A stretch of 64,000 nt of DNA from NCBI GenBank assembly GCA_964034945.1, contig OZ035962.1:73547597-73611596 (forward strand), written 5' to 3'. Both the position numbers and the translations under genes were made by a program. The DNA is from Chrysopilus asiliformis (lineage: Eukaryota; Arthropoda; Insecta; Diptera; Rhagionidae). This document shows, piece by piece, positions 45,240 to 56,775 of this stretch (the stretch's first letter is position 1; each line of letters opens with the position of its first letter). Under the pieces are notes generated by a model. That model saw nothing but the letters and a program-made list of their open reading frames with translations, did no database searches and had not been told where the DNA came from.

Positions 45240-45920
45240 CGGCCCTATTCCAGGATCCGTCGTAGCTACGATTTTCGGAGAATTCGTGAAGATGGTATTC
45301 CACGATCCGAAGGAATTAAATTAATTTCGAAAACATTACGAATCGGAATATCTGGTATCATAGAATCCGACGCAATTGATCTTTTGACACCTAAACCTAC
45401 GAAAAATTTTTGCTTCGTAACTTCATTTTCTTATGATTTTAGCTCAATATATGGCCTGAATTGTACAACAAACAGCAATTTTAACATTTTTATTTGTTTA
45501 TTTAGTATTAGTGTAACTTTTAACACATTAAGAGGAAATATTTTAGAAAAAAGAGCAATGTGAGTATTCCTAAGTATCCGTTATTTGTTGTCGTTTTCAT
45601 TCCACTATTAAAGTCCTTCACTTCGATAAATCTTCTTCCAGACACAAAGTTGCAAACGCTGCAGAATCCATTATTAATAACAATTTTCGTTTTAAGTCAA
45701 GAAAGTTACATGTTTCACGAAACTATTGCATGTCAGAAATCTATTCCTTATGAGTTTTGCATAGGGACCTTTTTACAAAGACATTTATTTTTCGAAATTA
45801 GATTTTAATCAGGCACCACTAAGTTCAATTCCGTTCGGATCGTGGAATACTGATTTCTTCGTATTCGTAACGTAGTTAGTTCTTCGTAATAAAGCTACGA
45901 CGGATTCTGGAATCGGGCCG
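45240..45920. mobile_element. 681-bp TIR element
   Basis: CGGCCCTATTCCAGGATCCG with TCGTAGCT at the left pairs inverted with 'agctacgacggattctgg' and AATCGGGCCG at the right. ATA lies on both sides. Internal 'cgtaacttc' and 'acgaattcggat'-like motifs repeat. Nested in the hAT element. Confidence 0.78.
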
Positions 45921-46526
45921 ATATTTTCAAAACTCACCGTTTCAGCACGAATATACTAGATCGCTCGATTTGCTGTCTCAAATGGTCCCATTTCAATACA
46001 GTTCAGTGAATCAAAACGAGTTAAGTAAGAGCGAGATAACCGTATGAAAATAAATATAGTCATCTGGTTTAAACCGTGAGCTATCAAAGGAAAATAGACT
46101 TTAGGAATGGTGTTGGCGCCTAAAGTTAGTCTCAAACTTGTGAAATTTGATTTTCGCGGCAGACGAAATTTGAATTTCGCGAGATTATACAGTTCAGTGG
46201 ATGCGTTTAACTATGATAAAGAGGGACAATTTTTCAGCAGAGCTTTGTATGGTGACAGTTGTTCTATGTTATATAGTTCTGTGCCATAAACTGATGAGAA
46301 CATTATACTCCTCCCACGGTCGAGTGTCTACTCTTTCAAAGCCTTTTATTCATTCTCTCCCAACTCGCTGTGACGCTGTTGCCAAAGCAGAATGGTATGT
46401 GTAAAAAAGAAACAAGTCATAAAACAGGCGTATGTTCACTAATAGAAAATGTGAGGTAGAAAAAGACAAGTTGGGATTTTGGAAAATCAACTAAAGAGAT
46501 TTCCCAACTTGGGAAATCTCACATCT

Positions 46527-46591
46527 TTAACACTAGATTGTTCAAGCAAGTCATCTTGACTGCTTGACTTCCTTGGGCAATCTAGTGTTAA
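46527..46591. mobile_element. 65-bp TTAA-flanked mini-element (piggyBac-type)
   Basis: TTAACACTAGATTG and CAATCTAGTGTTAA are perfect inverted ends with only ~37 bp between. Same termini as 51499-51738. An outer inverted pair 'gggaaatctcac' / 'gtgagatttccc' surrounds it. Confidence 0.75.
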
Positions 46592-46734
46592 GAAGTGAGA
46601 TTTCCCAACTTCTAAAGGTCAAATTCCCAACTAAAGACTTATTGGGGGGGGAGCCTCCCCCCCCCCCATCCCCCCCCCAGTCGGTACGGCCCTGTTTCCA
46701 TTTTACTATTACTAACGTTTTTATAGCACGCAAA

Positions 46735-46863
46735 ATGTCCGCGAAAAACTATGTGCAATGTATTGTTAGGGAATGCTCGGCGGACAGCAAAAAAAATCCC
46801 AAAATAAAGTTTTTTACACCATTTCTCACACAAAAGCAATTCATGTCTTTACGAAGCAAATGA
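46735..46863 (+). pseudogene. THAP-like N-terminal fragment
   Basis: From ATG 46735: MSAKNYVQCIVRECSADSKK followed by NPKIKFFTPF. The Cys pair and the basic-aromatic FF-P segment match the first half of a THAP zinc finger. The frame then loses the pattern and stops. It is probably the N-terminus of the transposase of the surrounding P-like element. Confidence 0.5.
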
Positions 46864-47831
46864 AACAGATGCAAAGTACTCTTCTTCAAGAAAAAAATTC
46901 TTCCTCGTTTCTTATCTATAGTAACTCTCTAATCTATGGTCATAGCGTCTGGACGATACACAGTTAGTTCGAGCGGATCAAAAGTACGGCCTGTGCGAGT
47001 TCAGGTTGTGTCTGAAAATAATTGTGGCACGCGGAGGCAAATCGTAGCATGTGGACGAAAATTCAGTCAGTTTTTGTGTCAGTTTTTGTTTTTCAAATTA
47101 TTGTTGCTACCTTTAAATATTTATCCCGTAAAACTTCGTATATTGCTTCGCAGGTTTCAGGGATAATCACACTTAAAGATTGTTTGGAAACAGCTGTACT
47201 AAATTTTCCTCGTAGCTGCGCCCCGTTGCCAGGAACCTTAAACTAGCGGTGAGCCGTTCATGGAGTGTGATAGCTTTCCTCATGCATGTGACTTTCCTTT
47301 CTATTTTTGGCGACACCAGCGATAATAGTCAGTTGTACGTTCCTATATCCATACGCAAATAATTTTGCCAATCATTTTCTTCTTGTAGGAATTCTTGAAA
47401 TAAGTTCACATGCGAATATATGTTTCTTTTATTAAGCCACTGTTTGCACCACTAAAACTTCTTTTTTTTCCTTTTTTTACAAAGAATACAAACACTTAAA
47501 CTGAAAAGTAATAAGTCTTGCTCGCCTAATCTATTCATTATAGAAAATGAATAAACACAATGTGTTTATGCACGAAGTTTCAAACAAAACTGCGATAAAA
47601 TATAAAAAAAACGGAACCGTGTGGACGCGAAGGTTACTCCGTTTTTTTTTACATAGATAACTGTGCAAAATAAGTCGTAGCAAAAAAACAGTGCGTTTGG
47701 ACGCCGCTTAAACGACCTTAAGGGCAATTTGCGCCAATTATTTTTAAAAAATTAGGTTGTGCTTAGCCTACTTAAACCGTAGAAATTCGGGGACTTTAAT
47801 AATTTAAATTGATGACAAGTTGCTTAGTTTA

Positions 47832-48490
47832 AGCGTCGTTGTCATTGATGAAGTTACTTGAATCAAGTAGTCGTACATGCACGATATTTGACGTTGTGTA
47901 CGTCGCACGCATATGTGTTAGTTGCTGACAAATCAACTTGATTCAAAGTAGACGGCATTCCTACTTTTGTTTCAACTTGATTCCAACACATGCTCATAAA
48001 AGCGTGTGGAAACGAAGCAGTTCTATATGTGTGTGTTTAAATTCATTTTGTTTTCTGTTTTCGATGGAGAAGGTTGCCGAGTTTTGTGAGGTAATTTTAT
48101 TTCCTCAGAAAATTGTAGGTTATGTTTTCGCCCAGATGTCAATTTTACTTGCAAGAGCTACTTGATACGTGTGGACAAGGCCTAATTAACCATAGGGCTA
48201 ATTGGGCTACAGCCCAGGGGCGCCATCGATCCGAGGCGATGAAATTTTGATTGTTTTTTTTAAATTTTCTTTATATTTAGCGTATCTGTAATTTAAGTTT
48301 TGAATTAAAGAATATTTTAAAAAATAAAATTGAATTTTTACAATAAAACTATGTAAGGGTGCAAAATTTTATTTAGCCCAGGGCGCTCAAACTTGTTAAT
48401 ACGGCTCTGCGTGTGGATGGCTGAATGTAGCGGAATGTTGCTGAATTATCTACTTGCAATCAAGTAACTTGATCAATGACAACGACACTT
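47832..48490. mobile_element. 659-bp MITE, TTA-flanked (PIF/Harbinger-type)
   Basis: Ends AGCGTCGTTGTCATTGATGA and 'tgatcaatgacaacgacact' are inverted, running on through AGTTACTTGA. TTA lies on both sides (47829-47831 and 48491-48493). A 234-bp element is nested inside. Confidence 0.75.
48176..48409. mobile_element. 234-bp hAT-type mini-element
   Basis: Exact 8-bp duplication CGTGTGGA at 48168-48175 and 48410-48417. Ends CAAGGCCTAATTAACCA and TTGTTAATACGGCTCTG are weakly inverted. 'agcccaggggcgcc' / 'agcccagggcgctc' lies inside. Confidence 0.68.
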
Positions 48491-48493
48491 TAG

Positions 48494-49403
48494 TCGTAAT
48501 TGAGTTACTAAACCACATTGCGTTGTTGGGTTAAAAACCAATAAAAAGTTCATTATTAAAAGTTTTCCCATGCTTCTGAAAACAATAATTTTTCAATTTC
48601 ACTACCCTCCACTGAGATACAAGTCAGACACAAATTAAATTCTTCCGCAGCCGTAAATAACAAAAAAATCTGAACTATTTTAACAATTCCTAAAACTTAA
48701 GCAAACGTTTCAACGTAGAATAAACTTTTTCGGATTAATAAATTTGTATTTAATACCAGTTGTCTTTAGGGTATTGCATATACTTAAAAAATTAGAAGTT
48801 TCAAATGGAAATTTTGGCAAGAAACACCAAACAAAATGAAACAGCACAACTCTTCTCAAGGATAAAATGTACAAGGATTTACAGTGGTATTCATTTATCC
48901 TTGCAACTGACAACAGATTTCATTTAAATCTTATTACTTCTAAATAATACAGAACTAATGTAAATCCTTCCTAAGCTTCGAAAGCCAAGGGAAATTTTGA
49001 TTCTTTTCTGATGACTAAACCTGAAATTGGAGACTAAGTAATGTTCAGTGGTTTTCTGTTAAATTAAAAACAAATTAATTAAATTTAAAGTGTAAATGAA
49101 AGAACAATCCAACACTAATCAAAGAGATCTGCAATTAAATAATAGAAAGAAAATTCAAATCACACAAAGAAAAGCTGTTGAAAGATTATCTGTTGTAATT
49201 GCTACAAAAAGGTAATCTAATTTTGTATGGTCATGATTTGATGAATTTCCTTGAAATTGAAATTTAACTTCACATTTTATTGTTAAAGTGACTTTTCAGT
49301 TTCTATTTCCCATATTGTTTTATTTTTTATAGCAAAATTTATTGAAAGTTATACATTTATTTTTTTAAGAGGGGAATATTTTGTTCGTATTTTTAAAAAT
49401 ATT
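48494..49403. other. Unassigned AT-rich DNA
   Basis: No exons or element ends recognised. Confidence 0.4.
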
Positions 49404-49925
49404 GTAAAGGGTCTTTCAATAAGGACGCTCGAAGTTTGCGGCCATGTTGTTAAAGCAACATCTGTCAAATTTGTTGTGAATTGTGCAATAATGTATGGCA
49501 AATCACCATGGAAGGTTATAGCGTTGAACAACGTGTGCAAATCATCAAATCATTAAATCACCCAAATTTCGCCAAAGAAAATCATCTTTAGTGATGAATA
49601 CAGACAATATGTGGTTCCAACAGGACGGCGCTACATGCCACACAGCGCATGCCTCGATGATTATTATGCACGAGCGATTTGAGGGCATGGTCATCTCGAG
49701 CGGCGGCAACGTCAACTGGCCACCGAAATCGTGCGATATAACGCCTTTAGACTTCTTCCTTTGGGGTTATCTTAAATCGCAGATCTTTGCGAACAAACAG
49801 CAAAGAATTGATGCCCTCAAGACCAACATAACGATCGACATCCAGCAAATTCAGCCAGATTTATGCAACAAAGTCATCGAAAAGTGGACCTCCCGAATAT
49901 TGTGCGTGGTTTATTTGAAATCCTG
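49404..49925 (+). pseudogene. Second, more decayed Tc1/mariner-family copy
   Basis: Left end GGTCTTTCAATAAGGACGCT matches the 32.8-kb copy. The start MEGYSVEQRVQIIK is followed by frame loss and a large deletion. Reading resumes at 49591-49923 with MWFQQDGATCHTAHA, WPPKSCDITPLDFFLWGY and VIEKWTSRI. Here the Asp after TPL is kept (Gly in the other copy). The right terminus is not found. Confidence 0.8.
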
Positions 49926-49934
49926 ATGAAAAAT

Positions 49935-50295
49935 CTATAAATTTTTTTTTTGAAGATACAGCAAAACTTTATTATTATGGCTTATATATTTTTTTTTACA
50001 AAACTGGCAGCGTCTTTCAATAGTATGAATGCAACATACTGACTTTTTGCAGATAATACATGTTCCCACTGCCTTATTTTTTTGCACTGTGCCTTGACTT
50101 GACAGTATTTAGCTGTCTAAGGTGGTTCCTGGCTGAACTATCCTTATCACACAGAACTAACAGAGAGTGCAAAATTGGCGGGGTTCTGGAGACTCCAATA
50201 GCATTACAACATAAGGAGTCATAATGACGAGAGGTTTTCACGTAAAATGTTCGCAAGGAGTCAAAAGGACTCCATCGGGCATTCTAGTGTTAAGC
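49935..50295 (-). pseudogene. piggyBac-like relic: terminus plus C-terminal Cys-rich domain
   Basis: The right edge is 'gggcattctagtgttaa', the piggyBac-type end seen at 51499. Further in, minus-strand 50078-49935 reads NKAVGTCIICKKSVCCIHTI and ERRCQFCK, the Cys/His pattern of the C-terminal domain of piggyBac transposases, then a stop. The catalytic part is missing. Confidence 0.6.
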
Positions 50296-51498
50296 CTTCA
50301 TAGGAAACCTCACTGTAGAGAAAAAAACGTGTTTCGAAATTTCATAAAGATAATAAAATATTGTATAGTGTGCCTGTATTAAACGAAAATTTTATTTCGA
50401 TATTGTATTTATAAGAAAACCATTTGATGATCGCCTAAATTATTTTTTTCAAAATTTTTCTCGAAAGAATAAAATTATTTGACGAGGATTCCTGTTACAA
50501 AATTCTTTACATATTTTTTCATGTTTTGTTTGGGGCTTATCATAAATATCTCTGACTAGTATCCTTGGGTATTGTACTAGAGATTAGATGACGTTAACAT
50601 GCTCAAAGTTACTGACTGAACGACAAATTTTGGCAACTTTTCATGGAGAATTTTGTTGGAGATTTCTTGACGCCCTCTCGGGCTCTGGTTTAATTTAAGG
50701 GCATTAAAAAGTTTTACTTGTCATTAAATGTTTCTTAGATTTGTTTTGAAAGTTTTCCATTCATATTTTTCCCGTTTTTTCATGTAGAAAATTACGGTCT
50801 ATTTAATGAATTAGGTTTGCTTTGAAGGATTTTGTGTGAAAAGAAGCGTATTGTTTGCAAAAAGTTTCTTGTCTCTCTTCAAAATATATTATTTTTAAGC
50901 ATTATTTTTAGGACGAATGTTTATTTATCCATCAACAAAAAAAACGTATTTTTAAAAGCAACACGTTTTGTTCAGCAACTCTACTGGAAATATATAGTAA
51001 CTCTATCTTAATATTAAATTAGATAAGCTTTTTTCGGTATAGCATTTTAGTATCCTCACTAGAAAAACAAAACACAACAAACATACAAGTTCCATTATAT
51101 GTCCTGCATTATTAAGTAAATAAGTTTTTGGCTTTCCACAAAAAGTTTTCCATAGTTTCAAGTGTTCTTCAGGGCTTCAATGTGTAATGAAAGTATCATA
51201 CCAACATTATTTAGTTACATTTAGGTCGGGTTTTTGATTCCTAAATACTTTATGAACAATAGTTTATAGTGTTGGGTACCGCAAACATTTTAATAAGACA
51301 AACTTTTAAATATCCAAAGGGAAAATTTAATTAAAGTTAACCTCGGCTGTGTTACGGTGATTTTTCTAAAGCTTTTAGTTTTCGATAAAACGCTCAAATG
51401 ACGGACCATAAACTGGTCATAGCAGAGAGGAGAAGGTTTTTTTTTATTAATTAAATATTAAACTCTTGAAGATATTGCAATTAGTTAGGCAAAACTCA
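50296..51498. other. Unassigned AT-rich DNA
   Basis: No exons or element ends recognised. Confidence 0.4.
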
Positions 51499-51738
51499 TT
51501 AACACTAGATTGCCCAAGGAAGTCAAAATGACTGCTTTTGGCAATATAGGTATAACATATATATATATACCGGAAATGAAGGAGGGGGAGGTAACTACAA
51601 TTATTAATAAACGCATTTATATGTTGTACAAAAAGTCACAAAACTCTAACAAATTGTGTCATTATTATATACATAATTGTTTTTCTGATTGAAATTAAAA
51701 AGCAGTCAAAATGACTTGCTTGGGCAATCTAGGGTTAA
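51499..51738. mobile_element. 240-bp piggyBac-type MITE
   Basis: TTAACACTAGATTGCCCAAG and CTTGGGCAATCTAGGGTTAA are inverted ends with TTAA targets, followed inward by 'gaagtcaaaatgactgcttt' and its partner. Likely mobilised by the piggyBac whose relic lies at 49935. Confidence 0.82.
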
Positions 51739-52292
51739 ATGCGGTCTTCTTGTTTATTAATTTGCGCCAATATTCGCATAGCGCTTTTCACATAACTCGG
51801 AGGAATTAACTTTGTCTGGATTTTAAGTTTGGTGTTAAAAGTCCTTTAATTTTAGGATTGAGTCCCTTACAAAAAAGAATCTTCCCCAATATTTTGTCGT
51901 AACATGTCTACATTATATAGTAATGTCTCCCAAAATTATGGGAATGATTACTAAAAAAAAAGAATACGACAATTTTTTTGTTTGTATAATGTTCTAAAAA
52001 ATTTGGGAACAGTTACAATTTTTTATAGGAATGACTCCCATATTTGGCCACTATGCCGTTTTCCCATAACCCATATTTATGGCGCATGCAATTTTAGTGG
52101 AACAGTTCCCATATGTTTTTCCGTGTGTTAAAAGTCAAATTGACGAGTACTCGATAACTCGAATCATAGACTTAAAGATGGTTTTATACCTCTTTTTCAT
52201 CAATTTCAGGCAATAAGCAACAGAGCACGAATTAATTTTTTTCTTTCTATATCCTTTACGCATATAAATAGGGCGTTACCAATGAGCTGTTA
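51739..52292. other. Unassigned AT-rich DNA
   Basis: Short phrases of the type 'cccataattttggga' recur at 51930-52130 on both strands, possibly an old inverted-repeat element. No exons. Confidence 0.35.
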
Positions 52293-52505
52293 CTAACTTA
52301 GTAGCAACTTAAGGCGTGTACGAAACGGTCCAATTACATGCGAATTCTAGTACGTTTTCATTCATTTATCACAACGAACTGGAAACATTCCAATAAAAAC
52401 GAGAATTCGAACCGAAATTAGCCCATTTCCAGAAATTAGCCCGAAAAACTAGAATTGGAGCAAGAAATTAGCCGGACACGCCAAAAGGGTTTACTAAGTT
52501 GGTAA
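52293..52505. mobile_element. ~213-bp inverted-repeat element
   Basis: 'ttactaacttagtagcaact' then 'ggcgtgta' at the left pairs with 'acacgcc' and 'gggtttactaagttggtaa' at the right. Short 'aaattagccc' motifs repeat inside. Boundaries are approximate. Confidence 0.5.
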
Positions 52506-52516
52506 GGGCCATAGAC

Positions 52517-53516
52517 CATGAATCAAATACAACAGATTGCGCAAAGACGAGTTTCATTTTGGTAAACTTCTGCGCATGACGTCACAAGAGCGTACTGAAA
52601 TGTCATTAATATGAGATTTGTTCTGTTCTCGCCTAAAAACTGGAATTTATTCTGTTTGCTGCAATATAAATATTATTTATTTTTATAAATAGTAAAAAAA
52701 TAGTCAAACAACAACAATGCCTGTGAATTTTTAATACACTTTGTGAAAATAAATGAAACATAGCTAAAATTTCTAGGTTAGAATTTTTTTATTTTTCCTT
52801 TTTCTTGTAGTTAAATGTTCACAGAGTTCTTTATTCAATTTACGTATACGAAAACACATCCTCGATGTAACAAAAAGTTTTTTTTTACTTTAATATCACA
52901 ATTATCTAAAGATTCAGACAGTGTTTCAGACATGATTAACCCATGAATAAGTTGTGTCCTCCAGCGGATTAACACTGCAGCATTGATTGCTTCGTCATGG
53001 AAAGGCTCCTCGTTTTGTTGTAATAAATCAGTAACTAATAGTTTTGACTGCTTTTCAGCCATCCTGGTTGCCCGACTTGAAGGTGCAACAGTTTCGGAAA
53101 TGCTAAATAAAGTTGGAAATATAAACATTACTTAGAGTTTTGCTATTTACTCATATCTTACCCATTTCATACTATCCTTTCTTTTACAGAAGTTCGTTTA
53201 TTTCCTCAATAAAAGTTTGTCCCTGGGAAATGTTTGGAAGCTCGTCTTTTCACTGCCTTTCTTTTCGTTGTTGCACACGGCACAAACACCCATTTCAATG
53301 TCTTAAATATTAAACACTTAGTTCTTGAGGTTAGTTTGGATATTACAGTACTTTTAACTACTTTTCAAACACTTAAAACTGAGATAAAACCACAAATTCT
53401 AACTTTTCCATATACTTATTAAACATCTACGCGCAGCTGACGTCACAATCTCTTGACAGCAAAAATCCAACATGGCGGACCTGCGCAATGCGCAATCTGT
53501 TTGTGTTTGATTCATG
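52517..53516 (-). mobile_element. 1.0-kb P-like element
   Basis: Ends CATGAATCAAATACAACAG and 'ctgtttgtgtttgattcatg' are inverted and continue through AGATTGCGCA. Direct repeat GCCATAGAC flanks (52508-52516 and 53517-53525). CATG ends, an 8-9 bp duplication and a THAP fragment (53198-53293) all point to the P superfamily. Too short for a full transposase, so non-autonomous. Confidence 0.8.
53198..53293 (-). pseudogene. THAP-domain N-terminal fragment in the P-like element
   Basis: ATG 53293-53291 starts MGVCAVCNNEKKGSEKTSF, then QTFPRDKLLLRK and a stop. Cys-x2-Cys and SFQTFPRDK fit the first third of a THAP domain. A further minus frame (53128-52835) continues the element but has no domain I can name. 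Confidence 0.6.
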
Positions 53517-53660
53517 GCCATAGACTATACGACTTTGGAATAAAAAACTCGTCCCCACGAGCTCCACAGATTTGCGAGAAAGACTAAAATGTGGACCAGT
53601 TTTTGCGATGCAATAAATTGTGAAATGTTTCTCATAGAGGAGAAAATTTTTGGTCTCAAC

Positions 53661-55109
53661 CAGTGTTGGGGCCAGATAATTATTTTTTTATCTAGATAAA
53701 GATAAAGATAAATGCTCGTAATGTTTATCTAGATAAGATAATAGATAATGAAAATATGAAAGATAATAGATAAGATAAGATAAAAAGCCAAATTATCTAG
53801 ATAATTTTTAGATAAATATTTATTTTGACATTGCACAAAATTCAAAATTACGTACTAAAAAAAATAGCACAAAATTTTTTGCTTTTCTTGATTTCCAATT
53901 TAAATATAATAAGAAACGAAATAATAATAAAAGAAAACGGATAAGAAACGTTATCGTAACGTAACGAAATAACGAAATGATTTTCGGGCTTTTTCTTCAA
54001 AATTACGTTATAATGAACGTTATAGAAAATCAATTCCGTTACCATAACGAAAAACGAAAAAAATATTACGTTTTTTCGTTGTTTATTAGTATTTCCTTGT
54101 TTTGTTCAGTATTATTTTTTGTGAAATTTCCCACAAAAGTTCATCAAGTATAACCCCACAGACATAAAATATAATCAAAAATATTGGAGTAGTGTTTTTA
54201 ATCGTATTTTGATTCTAAATCGGATTTTGTTTTGGCCAGATTCACTCTATTTCTGGAGATACAAAAATGGAAATCTTCTAAGCAAGTTTTTTGGTAGCGA
54301 AAAGATTTTCTTTTTAGTAACTCCAGAAGTAGAGCGAAATTCTATAAAAAAATTCTATATCTTTGATATCAAAATCACGCTTTTGTGGAGACAGTTTTTT
54401 TTAATGAACAAAACTTTTGTGTGATTTTTTGTCTTTTGTATTTTTTATTGATTTTTTAACTTAATAATCACATTTTTTTCCGTTTTTATTTGTATTTTCT
54501 GTTTGCTGAGTTTTATTATTTGTTATACAATTTATTTTTATGGAAACTGAACTGAATTACTTTGTGATAAACTATTATTACAGTGCGTTTTTTTGTTTTC
54601 AGTTTCAATACAATGTGTAACGGAATAATAACATTATAACGTAACGAAATTAAGTTTTTTATCGATACAAAACGAAATAACGTCACGAAATATAAGTTTA
54701 ATTTTACTACGTAAGGAAATTTATAACGTTATGATTTTTTATTTCGTTCATAGCCCGGTTTACACTTGGCAACAGTTACTGGCAGAACTTTTTTTTATGG
54801 AGAAGAGAAGAGAGGCGAGGGAAAGAGTGACACTTCGCTTCCTTGTCCGTAAACAAAAATTGTTGCCAAGTATAAAACTGTTCCTAAAAAAAGTTTTTAG
54901 GTTTTCAAAAGTATGCAGAAAACAATTTCGTTTCAGCATTTTTTCAGATTTAATGTTTTGATTTTCGGTGGTAACGTTATCTCTAGATAAATGGGATTTT
55001 CCTTTATCTAGATAAGATAAAGATAACTTTTTTGGGGTGTTATCTAGATAAGATAAAGATAACATTTTTTTTTATCTAGATAATTATTATCTAGATAACC
55101 CCAACACTG
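53661..55109. mobile_element. Repeat family F, copy 2 (1449 bp)
   Basis: Same ends as 36394-37845, here with duplication GTCTCAAC at 53653-53660 and 55110-55117. Nearly identical in sequence and in the same orientation. Differences are mostly single bases and homopolymer lengths. Confidence 0.9.
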
Positions 55110-55117
55110 GTCTCAAC

Positions 55118-55817
55118 ACAAGCCCACTACTACCAGCTATCTTGATACAAAAAATAAATTTAGAAAAAATAAAACAAATTTAATAGCTGTGTTCCGAAAT
55201 GTGGAATACACTAGAAATCGATTCAGGTTCAGGAAAAACCACAAATTTAATAATAATTTCGGAATTCATACAATTATAATTCTACAGCACGTTAATTTAA
55301 CCTGACTTTTAGCAGAAAGGTTTTCCATCAACACTTCATAAACCTAAAAGTCGAATTTAGACATTTGTTTTAGTTTCGAAAAATCTATATTGCATCATGG
55401 GAAAATTAATTGGTGAAAAAATTTATTTAATTCCCTCAAGTTCACCTTCAATTTATCTCAATATATGATACTGTTTGACTGGAAAGTAAAAAAATCCCTC
55501 TAGCGCAATAAAACTCAAGAAACTTTTAATGGATTGCTGTCGGTTTTTTTTTGTGTTCACTTTGTATAAAGTTTGGCAAAGAGGAAACGGAAGAACGGAT
55601 AATGCATTCTCACACTTTGTCTAGAACCTCAGATGTTGTGTTATCACTTTTAATAAAATAATAAATTGCAAAAAGAATCCTCATCTTCAAACTTTCAGTT
55701 TCGGATCATTTATTTTAGAAAACCATTTTTTGAAGTGCTTGTTTTTGGTTCCAATATAATTTTACTGTTGACCACCATCATTTATTAGAAATACAATTTA
55801 CACTTAACATTTCTACT
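55118..55817. other. Unassigned AT-rich DNA
   Basis: No exons or element ends recognised. Confidence 0.4.
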
Positions 55818-55990
55818 TTCTTATATGAAGTCTTGTATAATAAATTATTGTATTCATGAAAAGTTTCGACCTCTTAATTTTGCCTAAAAAACATTTCCCG
55901 AGCACTCCTAGTTAAGTCGATATGAGCGTTGTTGCAAAAATGTCTGTTAGTCTGGCAGGCTGTGTACGAGATTTTTCAAAAACTACTACA
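55818..55990 (+). mobile_element. Repeat family E fragment (left part)
   Basis: 'tctactttcttatatgaagt', 'cctaaaaaacatttcccgag' and 'gtgtacgagatttttcaaaa' match the left part of family E. It then diverges into other sequence. Confidence 0.6.
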
Positions 55991-56101
55991 GAAAAAATTG
56001 GAAATTTAACAATTTTTTAGTTGGAAATTGGGATTACAAGTAAAATAGCTAATTTCAATTACAAAAATAGACAATTTAACCACATAATCGATCTGACTTT
56101 T

Positions 56102-56411
56102 AAAAACACTTTAAAAAACGAGTTTTATAACCTTATACACTTTCAAAATGCACTAAAAAGTAAAAAACAAGTTTAAAGTTTCACAAAAAATGTTTTTATA
56201 AATTGCGTGTTATTGTGAAAATATAAAGTGTGCTGCGTTGCAGAGTATGAAACCGCTATTACAGATTCAAGAGCAAATGCAACGTCACACACTTTATATT
56301 TTCACAATAACACGCAATTTATAAAAACATTTTTGTGAAACTTGTTTTTTACTTTTTACTGCATTTTGAAAGTGTATAAGGTTATAAAACTGGTTTTTTG
56401 AAGTGTTTTTT
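56102..56411. repeat. Large inverted repeat (~310 bp)
   Basis: Left arm 'cgagttttataaccttatac', 'tttataaattgcgtgttatt' and 'gtgaaaatataaagtgtg' pairs with the right arm in reverse. Arms are about 120 bp with a ~70-bp loop. Probably a fold-back MITE; TSD not resolved. Confidence 0.75.
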
Positions 56412-56484
56412 TTTATTTTATACTTTTTAGTCTTGAATTAGCCTACCAAAAACCTCCAGAAAAGATCTTTCGCGGGAAATTTGA

Positions 56485-56775
56485 GCAAAAAGAAACTCAC
56501 GTTATCTTTGCAGGACATTCCGTTATCATTACAGAATTTTAAATATCATAGTCGGAGTCAGCGGCCCCAAAAACCCCTAAATGAGTTTTTCCCCGGAAAA
56601 TGTGAGCAAAACCGAAACTCACGTTATCCTTACAGGACATTCCATTATCCTTACATAATTTTAAATGTCAGAATCGGATTCAGCGACTCCGAAAACCCTC
56701 TGATGCCAGTTTTTCCCGGAAAAAATGGGAAAAAGGATATTTGCGTTATCCTTACAGGCCATTCCATTATCCCTT
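56485..56775. repeat. ~125-bp tandem repeat, about 2.3 units
   Basis: Three successive copies of 'cgttatccttacaggacatt' with 'ccrttatc', each preceded by 'ttttccccggaaaa'-like sequence, with increasing divergence. Confidence 0.75.

Larger units (their letters stand above)
44708..46694. mobile_element. 1.99-kb hAT element with ZMYM1-type transposase relic
   Basis: Ends CAGGGCCGTATCGA and 'tcggtacggccctg' are imperfect inverted copies, with duplication TTTCCATT at 44700-44707 and 46695-46702. Poly-G/poly-C tracts follow both ends. It holds a transposase C-terminus (44998-45189) and two smaller insertions. Confidence 0.86.
44471..46938. mobile_element. P-like TIR element, CATAGATTAGAGAGTTACTA ends
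   Basis: CATAGATTAGAGAGTTACTA and its complement at the right end are inverted, flanked by GTCATAG (44464-44470 and 46939-46945). CATA ends, a 7-8 bp duplication and a THAP-like fragment near the right end (46735) suggest the P superfamily. A hAT element fills most of it. Confidence 0.72.
44399..47708. mobile_element. 3.3-kb TAA-flanked TIR element, host of a four-level nest
   Basis: Termini AGCGGCGTCCAAACGC and GCGTTTGGACGCCGCT are exact inverted copies, with TAA at 44396-44398 and 47709-47711. Own sequence is 44399-44463 and 46946-47708; the rest is the P-like element 44471-46938 and its contents. A TAA target suggests PIF/Harbinger. No nuclease was seen. Confidence 0.8.
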
